A stretch of DNA of 64,000 nt, taken from the NCBI GenBank assembly GCA_009809945.1, contig WTPW01000579.1:116647-180646 (forward strand). The letters run 5' to 3'. The translations under genes and the position numbers were made by a program. This DNA comes from Gigaspora margarita (Eukaryota; Glomeromycota; Glomeromycetes; Diversisporales; Gigasporaceae). The notes beneath the pieces are model-generated. The model saw only the letters and a program-made list of their open reading frames with translations. It ran no database searches and was not told where the DNA came from. Every line of letters starts with the position of its first letter. Position 1 is the first letter of the stretch. Shown here in pieces: positions 23,046 to 34,304 of the stretch.

Positions 23046-24103
23046 AATCTCACTTGCTAATTTTCTAGGAGCAGATCGTCGTATTACTTAGCTAAATTAC
23101 TCAGCGGACTTAAGTCCTTTAATTGGATTTATTTCCGGTACCTTTGGCTAACCGGCATTCGTCCAGTCACTTGACCAGTCGTATGCTTTTCGAGTTTTTT
23201 AAATTTTTATTTCAATGATATGGCATTGTACATACTTTGAATATCATATTCACACAGTAACGGTAATAAAATAAAAAGAAACCGTCCTAGCGCTACCACC
23301 CAAAAATTTTTTCTAGCCAAATTAGTGCAACGAAAAAGAAAAGAAACCGTTCATACCTCAACATTTTACCCACGAAACTGCTTCTGCGCAATAAAAAAGT
23401 TTTTTTTCCTTGCGAATTTTTTTGCAACAATGGAACTCTTCTAACCTAATTTAATAACGAATCTAACCCTAATTAACAGCGAATTTTTTTTTTTTTTACC
23501 GAAATTTTTTAGATTGATTTCCAATATAAGATTATGTACTGATAATATCCATATCACAAACTTATCGAATTTGGCCATATAATCATCGGTTTTATCAGTT
23601 GTCCAAAAATTGTAATAGATTTTAATAGTTAAATTCAGATTCAAGCATTAATTCCAAAGCCTCTACTTTTAGATATTTTACAAAGAAAAATAGGCAGAGG
23701 TGATAACAGAATTTATGGAACAGTTCAGACAAATTTTTTGCACAGAAAGATTATCTTTAAACCATGTTTATGCGTAGAGCACCAGAAAGAATTGCGTTCC
23801 TGTCCAGTTCAGAAAACAAGATAGTAAGCCCAAATTATCTTCTTTAGATGTACACATCCAAAAAGTCGATACAAGAGCGGATTGCAAAGAGTCAAGAACT
23901 CTTGACGAGAGGATTGTGAAGATGGAGTCACATATTTGAAACAAAACAAAAGGAAATAGCGAGGATTATATTTGGTATGTTAATCCATTACAGATCAAAG
24001 CACCAGTGAGAGTAAAAATGATTATAACAAAGTTTAAATTCTGCTCTAACCATTCTTAGGCATTAAGTGTAGAGCTGTTACCTGGATTGGGTTTACCCGA
24101 ACG
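23046..24103. other. Intergenic sequence, no gene recognised
   Basis: Near the left edge the GC-richer island resumes for about 150 bp. The segment 23640-24050 looks coding-like in composition but has no sustained frame. Nothing was recognised. Confidence 0.4.
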
Positions 24104-24299
24104 CAGGGTTATAAAATTACTGGTAAGTAATCAAAATGGTAACTTACGGAGGCCCACAATATATTCGGAAAAATTTTTGCTTATTATATTATGTCACGAT
24201 TACTAATACTAAAATTATTAATTATCACATGATTTATAATAGTTCTTATAAAGGTAACTTTGTAACACTATTAGTAACTTACTGTAACTTACAACCCTG
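24104..24299. mobile_element. MITE with GTAACTTA motifs
   Basis: Ends CAGGGTTATAAAATTAC and, as reverse complement, CAGGGTTGTAAGTTACAG are inverted copies. Flanks CCCGAACG and CCCGTAGT match at 5 of 8 positions, a weak target duplication. Motif GTAACTTAC/GTAAGTAA recurs at both ends. Confidence 0.6.
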
Positions 24300-24307
24300 C
24301 CCGTAGT

Positions 24308-24846
24308 ATACTTGTTGGCAAAACTCATGGGATTTTGGATTTGTCATGGACAAACCCAAATCCCAAACTCTGGCCAAATCTCAAACCCCATTCCAAATTC
24401 AAGCTTTGGATCCCAAATCCCAAACGTTGATAAATCCTGAACTTTAACCTAATCCCAAACTCTGACCAAATCCCATCCCAAGAAATTATACTAGTAAAAT
24501 CTGTAGGTTATTATACATTACAAGATTTTACTTGCATCACTCATATATAAAATAGCTCCCATAGTGAAGCTATGGTGATTGTAAGCTAGTTTAGTTAAGG
24601 AATAACCAGATTTCTATTTTTTGACCTCTAATTCAGAGGTATGCATGATCGTGATAATATTATTATTGAAATTTTAAATTTTTTTTTTTCGTTTTTCAAA
24701 ATTTGGCCAGAGTTTGGGATTTTGCCAGAGTTTGGAATTATAACAGTTCGAAAGGGATTTTTCCAGTTTGGGATTTGGGATTTTTCCACATGGGATTTGG
24801 GTTTGGGTGGGATATTGAGGATTTTTTAGTTATGCCAACGTGCATA
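24308..24846. mobile_element. TIR element with TTTGGGATTTGG motif arrays
   Basis: Ends share GTTGGCA(A/T)AACT in inverted orientation. The left 190 bp contain AAATCCCAAAC repeats and the right 140 bp contain the inverse GTTTGGGATTTGG. Flanking duplication is unclear, so the termini are approximate. The reading frames across the right array (24641-24993) are repeat products, not genes. Confidence 0.65.
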
Positions 24847-25011
24847 TCCGTACAAGTCAGCATCTTTGACGTGTCACGGGTCAAAAATTGTCTTGACCCG
24901 GATCAAACGGGCCAATTAGATGAAAGGATAAATAACTCAAATTACAAACCGATGAGAAATTTTTTGATACAAAACTCGAGATATTCTGTTTGAAAAATGT
25001 TTATATCAAGT

Positions 25012-25757
25012 ATATATTCTATGGTAGAAAGGGGTAATTTGACGGAGTTAAAATAACTAAGATAAAACCTTTTTTATTTTAATATTAAAAAATTTTTTGT
25101 ATTAAACTTTATACATGATTTAGAATTATTTTATATAAAACTTAGTAATAGAACATCTTGTTTTAAAGTGATATTAAATGGATTATACATCGTATCAAAA
25201 AGCTTAATTTTAGAGAGGTAGGGGTAATTTGGTGAATTGGTGATATCTCGCGTGATCCATTGATCAGAATTGAATAATTTTTCGCCCCGATGAGATGAAT
25301 CGAATAATACAAAGTTCTGATCACTGGATCACCGATTATAGTGATTTGAACCGAGAAAATTTTCCTTAATCGGTTAACTGAACCGAAATATTTGGCGTCG
25401 ACCGATTGCAACTGAGACCTTTACTCAAATTTTTGTCTCGACCTTGCTCGTCTACTATGTTCATTCATTTTCTTTTCGGAACTTTTCGGGACCTTTGCTC
25501 ATTATGATGGCATTTACATTTTGTCAACCGATTCTCAACCGGTTATACGGGTCAACCGATTAAGTATTTACTCAACTGGTTACCCGAAATTTTTCGGTTC
25601 AGGTCGGTTACCCGATTATAGCCCAACCGGTTCAAATCACTACATTCGATCGATACGAATCGAATGATATAAAAATTATTCGATTCTGATCATTAGAACA
25701 TAAGATATCAAAATTCGCCAAATTACCACTCGTCGCTTTCTACCTTATATACCACAA
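25012..25757. mobile_element. Inverted-repeat element enclosing another MITE
   Basis: Left GGTAATTTGGTGAATTGGTG and TGATCAGAATTGAATAATTT pair with the right side (reverse complement GGTAATTTGGCGAATTTTG and TGATCAGAATCGAATAATTT). A GGTAGAAAG block is shared near the outer edges. The exact ends are uncertain. The inner element 25339-25642 separates the arms. Confidence 0.5.
25339..25642. mobile_element. MITE with AACCGGTT / CGATTAACC motifs
   Basis: A perfect 14-bp terminal repeat TAGTGATTTGAACC is present at both ends. Between them CCGATT, CGGTTAAC and AACCGGTTA motifs recur about ten times in both orientations. The flanks (ACCGATTA, CATTCGAT) do not form a clear duplication. The reading frame at 25163-25411 crosses the edge and is not a gene. 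Confidence 0.75.
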
Positions 25758-26461
25758 AAATCAACAAGATTGACTTACGTGACCCAGTCATTACCCTGGT
25801 TGTTATTTTTCGACCCGGGTAAGAGCTCTAATTAAGTGAAAAAGAAAATCCCAATGAAGTTATGTTGTTTTGTACTCGCGCATTTATACCTTACCCAGGA
25901 AACCGAAAAACAAGAGGAACAGAGAAACAAAAGAAACACCCATGGTCAAAATTTATTGAATCACCTGAATTTGGATGCAAAAAAAAATTTTTTATGAATT
26001 GTTGTTGATGTTTTAATTAATTTATTTATTTATTTACTTATTTTCCAACTATTTACACAATTAAAAAAGGGAAGAACGAGAAATCAAGAAAAAAAGTATA
26101 AAAAAACTATTATTAAGATGGACAAGGATGATAAAAATGATATGAAATAAACAAAGTTCTATAATATTGTTACTCCGTAAAATAATGCTATAGCAATTAT
26201 TGAAATTTTAGTAACTATCAAATTAATAAGTTTTTACTTTCACATTTTCGAAGAGTAATAAACTAATTAATTATCAAATTTCATTTACTTATATACCTTT
26301 TTTTTTTTTTTTTTACTAATAAAACCAGTTTGAATCGCATGTTATGCATATAGATAACGATAATCTGAATGCTTTTTTGACGATCCATAATTTTAGTTAA
26401 ATTGCGTCGATCGAGATCAAATACGTGCATTAACATTACAGATTATTTTTCTTGAATCAAA

Positions 26462-27722
26462 ATGATTTCTACAATTTTACATCAACGCATACGTTTCATG
26501 AATTCTCCTTCAATAAAGATTTCAATCTCCAAATGCAAAGTAAATCTTGCTGCATCTATTTCATCTTTAAAGCAGCTTAACACTACACCCATTCGTTATC
26601 ACAACACGAATTCTCTGTTAAATAAAAACAATTATTCACGTAAAACCTTAAATTCTTTTAATAAACCTTTTTTAGATTGTAAACACAGATATCAAACTAA
26701 GAGTTCAAAACTCAAAAAAGCGCAACATTCAAAACATGGTGTAATTGAACGAGAGAAAGCTAAGGAATGGAGCGAATTATCAACTGGACAAAAAGGTATA
26801 AAAATATTTTTTTATATTTATCAGGGTTATTGTTGTGTGTAACTTACTATTAATATGAAAAAAATTAGCTGTAAGAGCTGCTAAGACAACAACAAATATT
26901 AGTGTAATTGTGATAGGAGTTGGTGTTCTTGGTTTGTAGTTTTATAAAATTTTGTATACCGTTGTTTTTTTTTTCTTAAAAAAAAAAAGCATTGATATAT
27001 CTTTCATGTTTTCTAAAATCAAGGTGTACTATTATATTACATTATATCGGAACTTTTTGGACCAAAAAGCTCTACTAAAGTGTTTAATGAATCATTGGAA
27101 AAAATTAGAAACAATCAAGAAGTATATTTGACTTTAATGAATAATATTTAGATATTTGATATGATTTATATTCTCAGGCCTATTAATTATCAAAATTAGT
27201 GCCAGAAGGTTTTAGGTGTACCAATAAAAGGTCATGGAAATCCAGTTCCAAATTCAAGACTACGTCATCCCAGAGCCCGGTAAATGTTATGCCCTTATAT
27301 ACTGTAATTGATTCTTATTAATCTATCTTTCGACTCTGTTGCAATATTAAGTCTTCAAGATGTAATAAACACGGATGGCACACCACATCGAATAATGCAA
27401 TTTTATGTTGAAGGTTCTTTAACTCATGGGAATGCACTATTAGATATGGTTAAGGTTGGTTTGTTAATTATCTATTCATCAAGCTGATTATATTTATTTT
27501 AACATTTTTATTATCAAAAATTTAGGATGATCAAGGAAATTGGGTTATAAAATATTTAATTGTCGTTGTACCTGGTATTGTTTTTTTTTTTTTTTTGTTT
27601 TTAATTATAGCACTTTTTTGTTTCTCGGATACTTTCCTTATCTTGAATGATTCTTTAATGTAGGGTATGGTAGACGCATTTATATTGAATACCACGGTAA
27701 TTTGAGCGATAAAGAAAATTGA
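26462..27722 (+). CDS. TIM21: TIM21, mitochondrial inner-membrane import subunit, seven exons
   Basis: Exons are 26462-26795, 26869-26931, 27024-27121, 27206-27279, 27352-27454, 27526-27574 and 27664-27722. All six introns (71-92 bp) are GT-AG, and the joined frame is 780 bp, giving 259 residues. The N-terminus is basic, serine-rich and without acidic residues for about 70 positions, a mitochondrial presequence. One membrane span lies at about residues 122-140. The intermembrane-space domain follows, with the family motifs LYYIISELF, ESLEKIRNNQEKVLG, KGHG, MQFYVEG and GRRIYIEYHG. Tim21 belongs to the TIM23 presequence translocase, binds Tom22 and links the translocase to respiratory complexes. 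Exon 1 is immediately preceded by an A/T-rich leader. The frame looks intact. Confidence 0.93.
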
Positions 27723-29513
27723 AAATAATAGTAGGTATGAATTATAAGCAATGCTTAATTTCAAAAATTAATATTTCCCTATTTTTTTTCCTGTTGTTTG
27801 TATTCATAGAAAAGTAATAATATGGATTTTCAGATTAAGATGCTTGGAATAATAATTCTGATCTTATAACTGATATTTACATATCTTTGTTTAATCATAA
27901 TTATAAATTATTAAAGTGCATTAAATGTATATAGATTCTTCTTTAAATAGTTTTATACCTTCGCTTTAAACTGATAAAAAGGGATAAAATTCATCAATAC
28001 TATCGTTTCTTTAGAATTAAAAAAAAAACGGTGACCAAAGATCAGCCTCAGCATATGAGGTTGATAATTTGTGTAATTATAAATATATGCGATATATTGG
28101 TAATGACTATGATATATTGTCAACATTAAGGAGTTTTAGGACCTTTTTTGTTTCAAATAGAGAAAAGAGAAATCACCTATATACACATGTATGTTTTGTG
28201 CTTAAGGTCTTAAGCAAAAAATGTTCAGTACTTGATTTTACCCTAAATTAAAAAGAAATTTTTTTTCAAATACCGGGTAATTTACTCTATTGGCAAGAAA
28301 ATTTCATAAAAAATATATCAACATTCTCCTGACTTACAATATTATATCCAATTTATAATTGTTAACATTTATTTTAAAATGCGCTATGGTGATTTTGTAT
28401 TTAACGTGCTTTTAAGTTTTTCTAAATTTTGTATCTCAATTTCAACAAGTTTATTATATTAAGGGTTAGTATTTAGATTATATTTAAGGCTTTTGAGGTG
28501 TATTATTTATTTAACACTATATCCTGTACCAAATTATTAACTAGTTTTTGAGACATACGTAAACGTAAATGTGCTATAGGTGTGGTTTGGTAAAGGTGAA
28601 CATAATCTAATTTTTAACCCTGCATTAAATCATCGCCGCGAGTATGAAGTTTGTTTCCGTTCATTTTAGAATATGCATTAACGATTAAACTACGGGCATG
28701 AAGTCTTATTAAGAACAAGTGTGTTAAGAGAATTAACATTACTGAATCTACCATAAAATCCATACATTCGAAGTCTCAACAGTACATAGTCCTGATGTAC
28801 ATAATCCTGATTGTGATGGCACTTCGTATAATAAACTAGAGTGTTACGTTTGCAGAAATTATTTTTACTCTACAATGGAATTTTTGCCAGTTAATGGTAG
28901 ATGCATTCTTTCGGCCTCATATATATTATATATTAATAGCTTTAACAAACTTCATGTTCTTGATGTTCTAAACTCCTAATATTATAATGCAAGATTTGTT
29001 TCGTTACAGGTAGTATCATGAATTCTGCCTTAGAATTGTAAACAATATGCTATATTGAAATAATAATTGGTGAAATATGAATTTTCTTGAAAAACTTGTG
29101 TCGCAATAAAATATTGATATGGTACGTAGGTTAATCAATAAAATACGATTGCTTAATTATTAAACAAGATATAAATATTTAGTTAGTTATATATATCTGT
29201 TATCACTTAGGTTTAAGACTAAAATCTACCACAACATAACCAAGAATTTCATCAGCACTCATAGCAGCAACATAATTTTCTTAAATCTCTAGTACGTAAA
29301 GCTAATCTCTTGATCCACGAAACTCTTATGGATTATTTATTATCAAATGGGGCCACCATAGCAAAAGAAGGGGATAGGCAAAAAAATTTTTTTTTTTTAA
29401 AAAAAAAACAATATCTCGAAGAATTGGAGTAATTAGAATAAAATTGTATATAATTAAAAAATTCAATTTTTGGCCATCCCCTTCTTTTGCTGTGAGGTCC
29501 CAAATACTCATTA
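27723..29513. other. Intergenic sequence downstream of TIM21
   Basis: No gene is recognised. AT-rich sequence continues to about 29300. Then an inverted pair of an AGCAAAAGAAGGGGAT segment (29358-29373 and reverse at 29477-29493) surrounds a T/A run, probably a small foldback repeat. A GCTATAGGTG / GCGCTATGGTG repeat occurs at 28381 and 28572. Confidence 0.4.
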
Positions 29514-29886
29514 GGCCACGCAAAGTTGTTTTGTCGTTTTGTATACCCGCCGACCCATTTTTTCAATTTTTCTTTTTTTTTAGATCCCAATTGTGCCAAT
29601 TATTCGATTTTTTGCCATTTATTTTTTCGCGCTATTCTCATCCGATGCCACCCGATGGAGACCTTAATTTCCTGTAATTGTACGATAGGACTGACGGAAA
29701 AAAATATGATTGCTGACCCAATTTTTGATTCCTTGTTGTGCAAAATGAAAGTGTAGCCTTAGCGTTAGATGTGAACATTATTTTATTAATATACAGTAAA
29801 TTACAGTAAAAAAAAAAAAAAATTCTGCCACCCGCACGAAATTTGAATAGCATGTAATGTAAAACGAAAATCAACTTTGCGTGGCC
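29514..29886. mobile_element. TA-flanked TIR element with GGCCACGCAAAGTTG ends
   Basis: A perfect 15-bp inverted terminal repeat GGCCACGCAAAGTTG is followed by a T(T)TTCGTTTT block on both sides. TA duplications lie at 29512-29513 and 29887-29888. Frames at 29444-29874 cross it on both strands without recognisable domains. A second right-end fragment lies at 31606-31683. Confidence 0.8.
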
Positions 29887-29998
29887 TAATACTGTAATAT
29901 TTAAACAAGTAAATGTTCTTTTAGAAAAGCCTTAGAAGTCAAAAGACTTTAACTTCATGAAATCGTGAATTAAACGTGAATATGAGCCTATTAATTTA

Positions 29999-30148
29999 CA
30001 GCTGTTTTCATAAATTCTGGGACATCTGGAAAAAATTGACCGAAAATTTGCCGATTTGATAAGCTTGTGATTTCGGCTGCTGAATAAAAACTTATCGAAT
30101 CGATTAGTCAATTTTTATCAGATGTCCCAGAATTTATGAAAACAGCTG
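29999..30148. mobile_element. 150-bp MITE with CAGCTGTTTTCATAAATTC ends
   Basis: Near-perfect inverted ends of about 45 bp begin CAGCTGTTTTCATAAATTCT and continue GGGACATCTG. TA lies on both sides (29997-29998, 30149-30150), as in Tc1/mariner MITEs. Part of this end sequence also appears alone near 17280-17300. Confidence 0.88.
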
Positions 30149-30357
30149 TAAATTACAGCTATTTTCATAATTCCTGGAACACCTGATAAAAATTGACCGA
30201 ATGATATTTCGGCCGATTCGATTAAGTTTATGATTTCGGGAATATTAAGATTCAGTAACAGATATATCAAATACGTAATTTAATAAGATAAGGTGACTAA
30301 TATATATTACAATAAGGCTAAATATTGGCATGCAATACTTGTCACACTTGTAAGTCG

Positions 30358-31083
30358 TAAAATTTCAATTCCTATTCTTTGGCACGATCCATTTTTGTTC
30401 AAACGAAGCCTTTATTCATTTCTAATTATTTTTTGACAAAAATTCGGTTTTAAAAAATTGTATAAAATTTCAATTCCTATTCTTTGGCAAGGTCCATTTT
30501 CATTCAAACGAAGCTTTTATTCATTTCAAATTATTTTTCAACGAAAATTTGTTTTTAAAAAAAATTTCAATTCTATTCTTTGGCAAGATCCATTTTCGTT
30601 CAAACNNNNNNNNNNNNNNNNNNNNNNNNNNNNNNNNNNNNNNNNNNNNNNNNNNNNNNNNNNNNNNNNNNNNNNNNNNNNNNNNNNNNNNNNNNNNNNN
30701 NNNNNNNNNNNNNNNNNNNNNNNNNNNNNNNNNNNNNNNNNNNNNNNNNNNNNNNNNNNNNNNNNNNNNNNNNNNNNNNNNNNNNNNNNNNNNNNNNNNN
30801 NNNNNNNNNNNNNNNNNNNNNNNNNNNNNNNNNNNNNNNNNNNNNNNNNNNNNNNNNNNNNNNNNNNNNNNNNNNNNNNNNNNNNNNNNNNNNNNNNNNN
30901 NNNNNNNNNNNNNNNNNNNNNNNNNNNNNNNNNNNNNNNNNNNNNNNNNNNNNNNNNNNNNNNNNNNNNNNNNNNNNNNNNNNNNNNNNNNNNNNNNNNN
31001 NNNNNNNNNNNNNNNNNNNNNNNNNNNNNNNNNNNNNNNNNNNNNNNNNNNNNNNNNNNNNNNNTTTCTAATTATTTTTCGTT
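30358..31083. repeat. About 100-bp tandem repeat collapsed into an assembly gap
   Basis: Units starting AATTTCAATTCCTATTCTTTGG recur at about 30362, 30468 and 30566. Each runs through CATTTTCGTTCAAACGAAG and TTTCTAATTATTTTT. The gap (30606-31064) starts in the third unit, and the sequence after it resumes inside another unit, so the gap is probably more of the same array. Long open frames across this region consist mostly of undetermined sequence. Confidence 0.85.
30606..31064. other. Assembly gap (459 N)
   Basis: Undetermined bases within the tandem repeat. Confidence 0.99.
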
Positions 31084-31605
31084 TCTTGTCTAAGATGAAA
31101 AATATATAAATAATGTAAACATATAAAATTTTTTACTTGGATTTCGTTTATCATAATTCTTCATGCATTCTCGACAAATATTAATAATATCTTGGTCGCT
31201 TGGAATCCTAACCCGAGTTTTATTTTTTAAACCAGTCGACAAATTCATGATCATATTTAACTTTTTTAATAGCGGCACCTGTTCGAGTAATATATTTGTT
31301 ATAAAAGTCTAATTTATATTGATTCCTTTTTTACATTTCTTGTTAAGGTTTATTGGTTGGCATGAACAGTTTTTTCCATAAATTTTCGTACAAACTAAGC
31401 ACACCAAACATGTTGGACAAGCATTCGAACGAAAATTTAAAATAGTTGATATTATTGTTGTGACAATCGTAAAATGATTATTTAATTATACAAAAAGATT
31501 ATTTTATTATACGGATCATGCTGAAATTATAAACTTAATCAAATCGGCCAAAACATCATTCGGTCAATTTTTATTAGGTGTTCCAGGAAATTATGAAAAT
31601 AGCAG

Positions 31606-31683
31606 TAAAAAAAAAAAATCCGCTCGCCGACCGAAATTTTGATTATCATGCAATGCAAAACGAAAAATTAATTTTGCGTGGCC
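31606..31683. mobile_element. Right-end fragment of the GGCCACGC element
   Basis: It matches the last 80 bp of the element at 29514-29886: an A run, CGACCGAAATTTTGATTATC-like sequence, AAAACGAAAA and TTTTGCGTGGCC. No left partner is seen. Confidence 0.6.
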
Positions 31684-31689
31684 TTATAA

Positions 31690-32290
31690 TTGACTCCCAT
31701 GATAAATTTTAGCTGTTAGTGCTTCATGATAGCTGTTTAAAATGGTTCCGTTCTTCGTAAGTGCAATTTAGATATTAATCAGGTGAAAGAATCGATTATG
31801 ATATCTGTCGATTTGGATCTATAACTTTACACATTACATCATTCTATCTAATCAAAACGAACCTAGTGCGATTTTAAAAAAATTGTTACACGGTAGTATA
31901 AAGCCAGATTTTAAAACTTTAAAAGAAACAGATAAGAATGAACATTTAAAAAATTTGAATTTAAATGTGGAGATTATTTATCAATACAAAACGATTAATC
32001 CTTTAATTTATTTTATTAAAAAAAAAAAAAGAAATCGATATAATTTTGTCTACTCTTTCACCTTTCGCTTCAAGTGTCTTCATCGTTTTTATCAACATTG
32101 TTACAATAAACATGTTTTTGATCTTTCTCCAATACACTAGTTGCATAGTAGATAGGTGCATAATACGTACGAAAAGCGTAATTGCCGCACAAATCAAGTA
32201 TAATGGTCTGAATTCTATCAAGAACCCTCATAATTGGTTCTTTACAAGTAGACATTGAAAAAGCATGTGATCTACGTGATTCTAGATCTA
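31690..32290. other. Intergenic, no gene recognised
   Basis: Overlapping short frames on both strands (31883-32318) lack recognisable motifs and codon regularity. They are not called. Confidence 0.4.
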
Positions 32291-32292
32291 TA

Positions 32293-32627
32293 TGGTGCGC
32301 GCAGCCTAGTCGCATCAAATCATATTGATAGTGCTGGAATTTTTGTCGATCATTTACTTATAAGAATGAATCTGATTGGTTAAATTTTTTATATGTTTTT
32401 GATTTTTTTTATATTTGTGCTGAAATTTTTAAAATAGCTTTTTTTAAAAATTAAAATTTTCTTGATAAAAGTTTTAAAAAGTTTAAAACTAAATACATAG
32501 TTGAATAGAGCTTGTCAAATACTACTTAAATATATAAAATTTTTTTGCAATTGAACTTTTAGATAAAAAGTCTTTGCAATTTTATGTTTTATATAAAATA
32601 TTTGATGTGATTAGGCTGCGCGCACCA
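32293..32627. mobile_element. TA-flanked MITE with TGGTGCGCGCAGCC ends
   Basis: The perfect 17-bp terminal repeat TGGTGCGCGCAGCCTAR is flanked by TA (32291-32292, 32628-32629). The interior is A/T-only and noncoding. The GC-rich ends stand out in this genome. Confidence 0.88.
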
Positions 32628-33034
32628 TACTTTAGATTTTATCTAAGATCAGCCATGTGCCATAAACAACTATAAACAATAACGTGTTTTAAAATAATCT
32701 GAAATAAGGGCTGTGAAAGATAACGTAATATCCATTTATTATGAGGGGTACCCGGATAATACTAACAGAAGTACGAGTTGAGCTAATAGCAAATTTTCAG
32801 AAATTTTTTGGCCAACCTTTTTTTTAATTCTGGCCAAAATAAAATTAAATTTTAATTTGACCAGAATTTAGAAAGGTTTGAGCCAAAAAAAAAAGTTCAA
32901 ATTTAATAAAACCATGTCCGGTTTTAGGAGTCGGTTAAGTGTTACCTTTTTGATGTAGTTAGAAGGGTTTTTATATATAGATATCAAGAACCTAATTTAT
33001 GCAGTTGTAGATCATAAGTATCATTTAGGTATAT

Positions 33035-33355
33035 ACAATAAAGATGAACAAAAATGCATTTTTGATGAAAATTTACCAATTTTACTCGTCTTTATTTCAA
33101 AAATTAAAACAAATAAATACTTAGGGCTCAAAGTTATAATTTATTAGTAAAATTTTGCATGATGTTAAATTTTCAATATTTTTAATAGAAAATTCTGTAT
33201 CATGCAAAATTTACTAATGAATTATAACTTTGAGCCCTAAGTAAACTTGTTCAGCACTAAAATCTACATTATTATGGTATATTTTTTAACTTTGAATAAA
33301 GATGAGTAAAATTGGTAAATTCATCAAAATGTAATATTGTTCATCTTTATTTTAC
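33035..33355. repeat. Foldback repeat, 320 bp
   Basis: Two arms of about 140 bp are inverted copies (AATAAAGATGAAC, TTTACCAATTTTACTC, AGGGCTCAAAGTTATAAT, TTTTGCATGAT). No target duplication was identified. Diverged relatives follow at 33721-34250. Confidence 0.8.
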
Positions 33356-33381
33356 AATTTAAAAAAAATCAAAAGAATATA

Positions 33382-33712
33382 TGGGGCCTTTGCAGTAAAA
33401 AGAGTGGATGTGTCAATATATATAATTTTGAGATAATTGAATTTAATTACTTTGTTTTGATTTTCAGACTAATCAAAATTCACGATTTTGATTGGTTAAA
33501 TATAACATGTAACTAACAGGTAATCTTATGATGTGCTTGGCTTTGATCTTGTGCAACTTTCTTTTTACATTACACATCTTGATTTTTTATTATACAAATT
33601 AACTTTTATTTATAATTAAAAAAAGTTGATTACATTGAAATTTACCAGAATTTAATAAAAACACATTTTTTCATTTTGGGGTCATATCTGCCTTTCTACT
33701 GCAAAGCCCTCA
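33382..33712. mobile_element. TA-flanked MITE with GGGCCTTTGCAGTA ends
   Basis: Ends TGGGGCCTTTGCAGTAAAAA and, as reverse complement, TGAGGGCTTTGCAGTAGAAA, with TA at 33380-33381 and 33713-33714. Noncoding. Confidence 0.82.
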
Positions 33713-33720
33713 TATACTAA

Positions 33721-34250
33721 TATAGTATATTTTTCAAGTTTACTTAGAGTTCAAATTTATAATTTATTGGTATAATTTTACATTATATAAAATTTTCTAT
33801 ATTTTTATTAATAAAAATATATATATTTCCAGAATTATACAAAATTATACTAATGATTATAACTTTGAACTCTAAGTAAACTTGTTTAACACAATAAAAT
33901 ACACTATATTGGTATATATTTTTTTGCTTTTTTTAAATTTTCAAATAAAAATAAGCAATCTTATATTTTGATAAAAATTTACCAATTTTATTCATCTTTA
34001 TTTTAAAAATTAAAAAAATTAAATAATTATATACTGCAATAATGTAGTTTTTAGTACTAAACCAGTTTACTTAAAGCTCAAAGTTATAATTTATTAGTAA
34101 ATTTTGCATAATACAGAATTTTCTATATTTTTATTAATAAAAAGATAGAAAATTTAGTATTATGCAAAATTTTACTAATGAATTATAATTTTGAGCCCTA
34201 AGTAACCTGTTCAGCACTCAAAAATATACAATTATAGTATATATTTGTGT
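33721..34250. repeat. Two further foldback units related to 33035-33355
   Basis: Each unit contains inverted CTTAGAGTTCAAA(G)TTATAAT and TTACTAATRATTATAACTTTGA arms around an A/T centre (centres about 33807 and 34130). Together with 33035-33355 they form a loose head-to-tail cluster. Confidence 0.7.
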
Positions 34251-34304
34251 TTTATATAAATTTAATTAATGCTCAAAGTTTTAATTATTAGCATATAAGA
34301 TAGA

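Larger units (their letters stand above)
24875..25815. mobile_element. Candidate outer element with GACCCGG motifs
   Basis: CACGGGTCAAAAATTG and TTGACCCGG on the left face GACCCAGTCATTACCCTGG and CGACCCGGGTAAGAG on the right in inverted arrangement. No target duplication was found. It would enclose the elements at 25012 and 25339. Confidence 0.35.
30156..31605. mobile_element. Related larger TIR element, contains minisatellite and gap
   Basis: The left end CAGCTATTTTCATAATTCCT, continuing GGAACACCTGATAAAAATTG, pairs with the right end, whose reverse complement starts CTGCTATTTTCATAATTTCC. TA is present on both sides. It starts 8 bp after the related 150-bp element. The interior holds a tandem repeat broken by an assembly gap, and a frame at 31090-31278 (minus) of unknown nature. 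Confidence 0.75.

Noticed and set aside
24641-24993. Overlapping frames with FGILPEFGI / WDFARVWN words
   Set aside because: They are the TTTGGGATT array read in two frames.
30458-31109. Long open frames of 163-211 codons
   Set aside because: They are almost entirely made of undetermined bases in the gap plus minisatellite sequence.
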